Positions 63,381 through 64,000 of a stretch of 64,000 nt of DNA are shown one piece after another. This DNA comes from Owenia fusiformis (Eukaryota; Annelida; Polychaeta; Sabellida; Oweniidae), in the NCBI GenBank assembly GCA_903813345.2, contig CAIIXF020000006.1, forward strand, positions 25,551,936 to 25,615,935, written 5' to 3'. Numbering within the stretch: the stretch's first letter is position 1; every line of letters starts with the position of its first letter. The notes under the pieces are model-generated. The model was not told the origin of the DNA, did no database searches, and worked only from the letters and a program-made list of their open reading frames with translations. A program made the translations under genes and the position numbers.

Positions 63381-64000
63381 TTTTGTGCATTTTGAAACTC
63401 CATATAAGAAGGGTAGAGGGGGACACATTTAGGCATTGAAGTATTATTTTTCAATATTAGACAAAATGATCATCCTAAAATTTTAAGGTCACCTGGCACC
63501 TGAAAAAGTGGACCTGTCCTTTTTCATATCTAAATCATTTCTTTGTGAAAATCGAAATTAGGATTGCAATAAGGAAAGCATTGGCATAGTTTCTGAACAG
63601 ATAGTTTCCAAAATTTAACACTCTCTATCCTTTCTTCCTTTACCTGCTGTAGTTTCATTGAGGACAATAAGGCTAGAGTTAGTTAATCTTACGTTTTGTG
63701 TTAATTAACCTTTTCTCACTATTTTCAAAATTTTATATCAAACATACACAGTACAGCATAGATATTTATGTACCTTTGTATTTTTAAAACATGTAAGAAC
63801 ACTCTACTCTACCTCACCCCTAGAAATGCATAAGATACTCTAATTGCATTGTTTAGTATATTTTTGAAAGTACCTATATTAACATTTAACTTTCAACCGA
63901 TAAACCATTAATAAGGAACAGACAAATAAAAACAAATAACATAATTATTACTAATAAGCCAAATGGGTTGCTCATGAACACCAAATGCAATGCTCAAAAT
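63381..64000. other. IDH intron 1, right edge of window
   Basis: AT-rich sequence with no recognisable exon; the first IDH coding exon was looked for on the minus strand and not found here. No repeats noted. Confidence 0.5.

Overview
The window is animal nuclear DNA: AT-rich, with multi-exon genes that have GT-AG introns, and introns and intergenic DNA full of short DNA-transposon relics and minisatellites. Many spliced proteins are recognisable. The gene set (ectodomain-only somatomedin-B protein, RING/NHL protein, unusual MITE families, a tRNA-derived SINE) suggests a marine invertebrate, most likely a spiralian such as a mollusc or brachiopod. This placement is inferred, not proven. All exon coordinates below were assembled by hand from reading frame, splice signals and remembered family sequence.

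Layout. (1) 1874-7309, + strand: mitochondrial single-stranded DNA-binding protein SSBP1, 6 coding exons. (2) 11163-16870, - strand: FKBP3-type nuclear peptidyl-prolyl isomerase, 7 exons, convergent with SSBP1. (3) 20206-24775, - strand: spliceosomal protein MFAP1, 9 exons. (4) 25521-40490, + strand: Wee1-family inhibitory kinase PKMYT1 (Myt1), 15 exons, head-to-head with MFAP1 across about 745 bp. A RING/coiled-coil/NHL gene (30926-33119, - strand, 2 coding exons) is nested in its fifth intron. (5) 46501-61515, - strand: NADP-dependent isocitrate dehydrogenase (IDH1-like), 9 exons in the window; the first coding exon lies beyond the right edge. A single-exon secreted or anchored protein with a somatomedin-B domain (53609-55237, + strand) is nested in an 8-kb IDH intron.

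The five spliced host genes are housekeeping or cell-cycle genes with no operon-like relationship; the two nested genes belong to families that expand by lineage. Between and inside them are hAT, mariner/Tc1, Harbinger-like and Tigger-like MITEs, several with intact target-site duplications, LINE 3-prime fragments, one SINE, a dispersed 150-bp family with eight good copies, and about ten minisatellites.

The most striking signal is structural. In four introns of three - strand genes, a duplication or tandem array straddles a 3-prime splice site, so that the acceptor and the start of the exon are copied. The extreme case is the second coding exon of IDH: 17 extra, nearly identical 107-bp copies of acceptor plus the first 72 nt of exon (61516-63380), each ending in an in-frame stop. 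An 850-bp, almost perfect palindrome with a 5-bp target duplication sits in another IDH intron.
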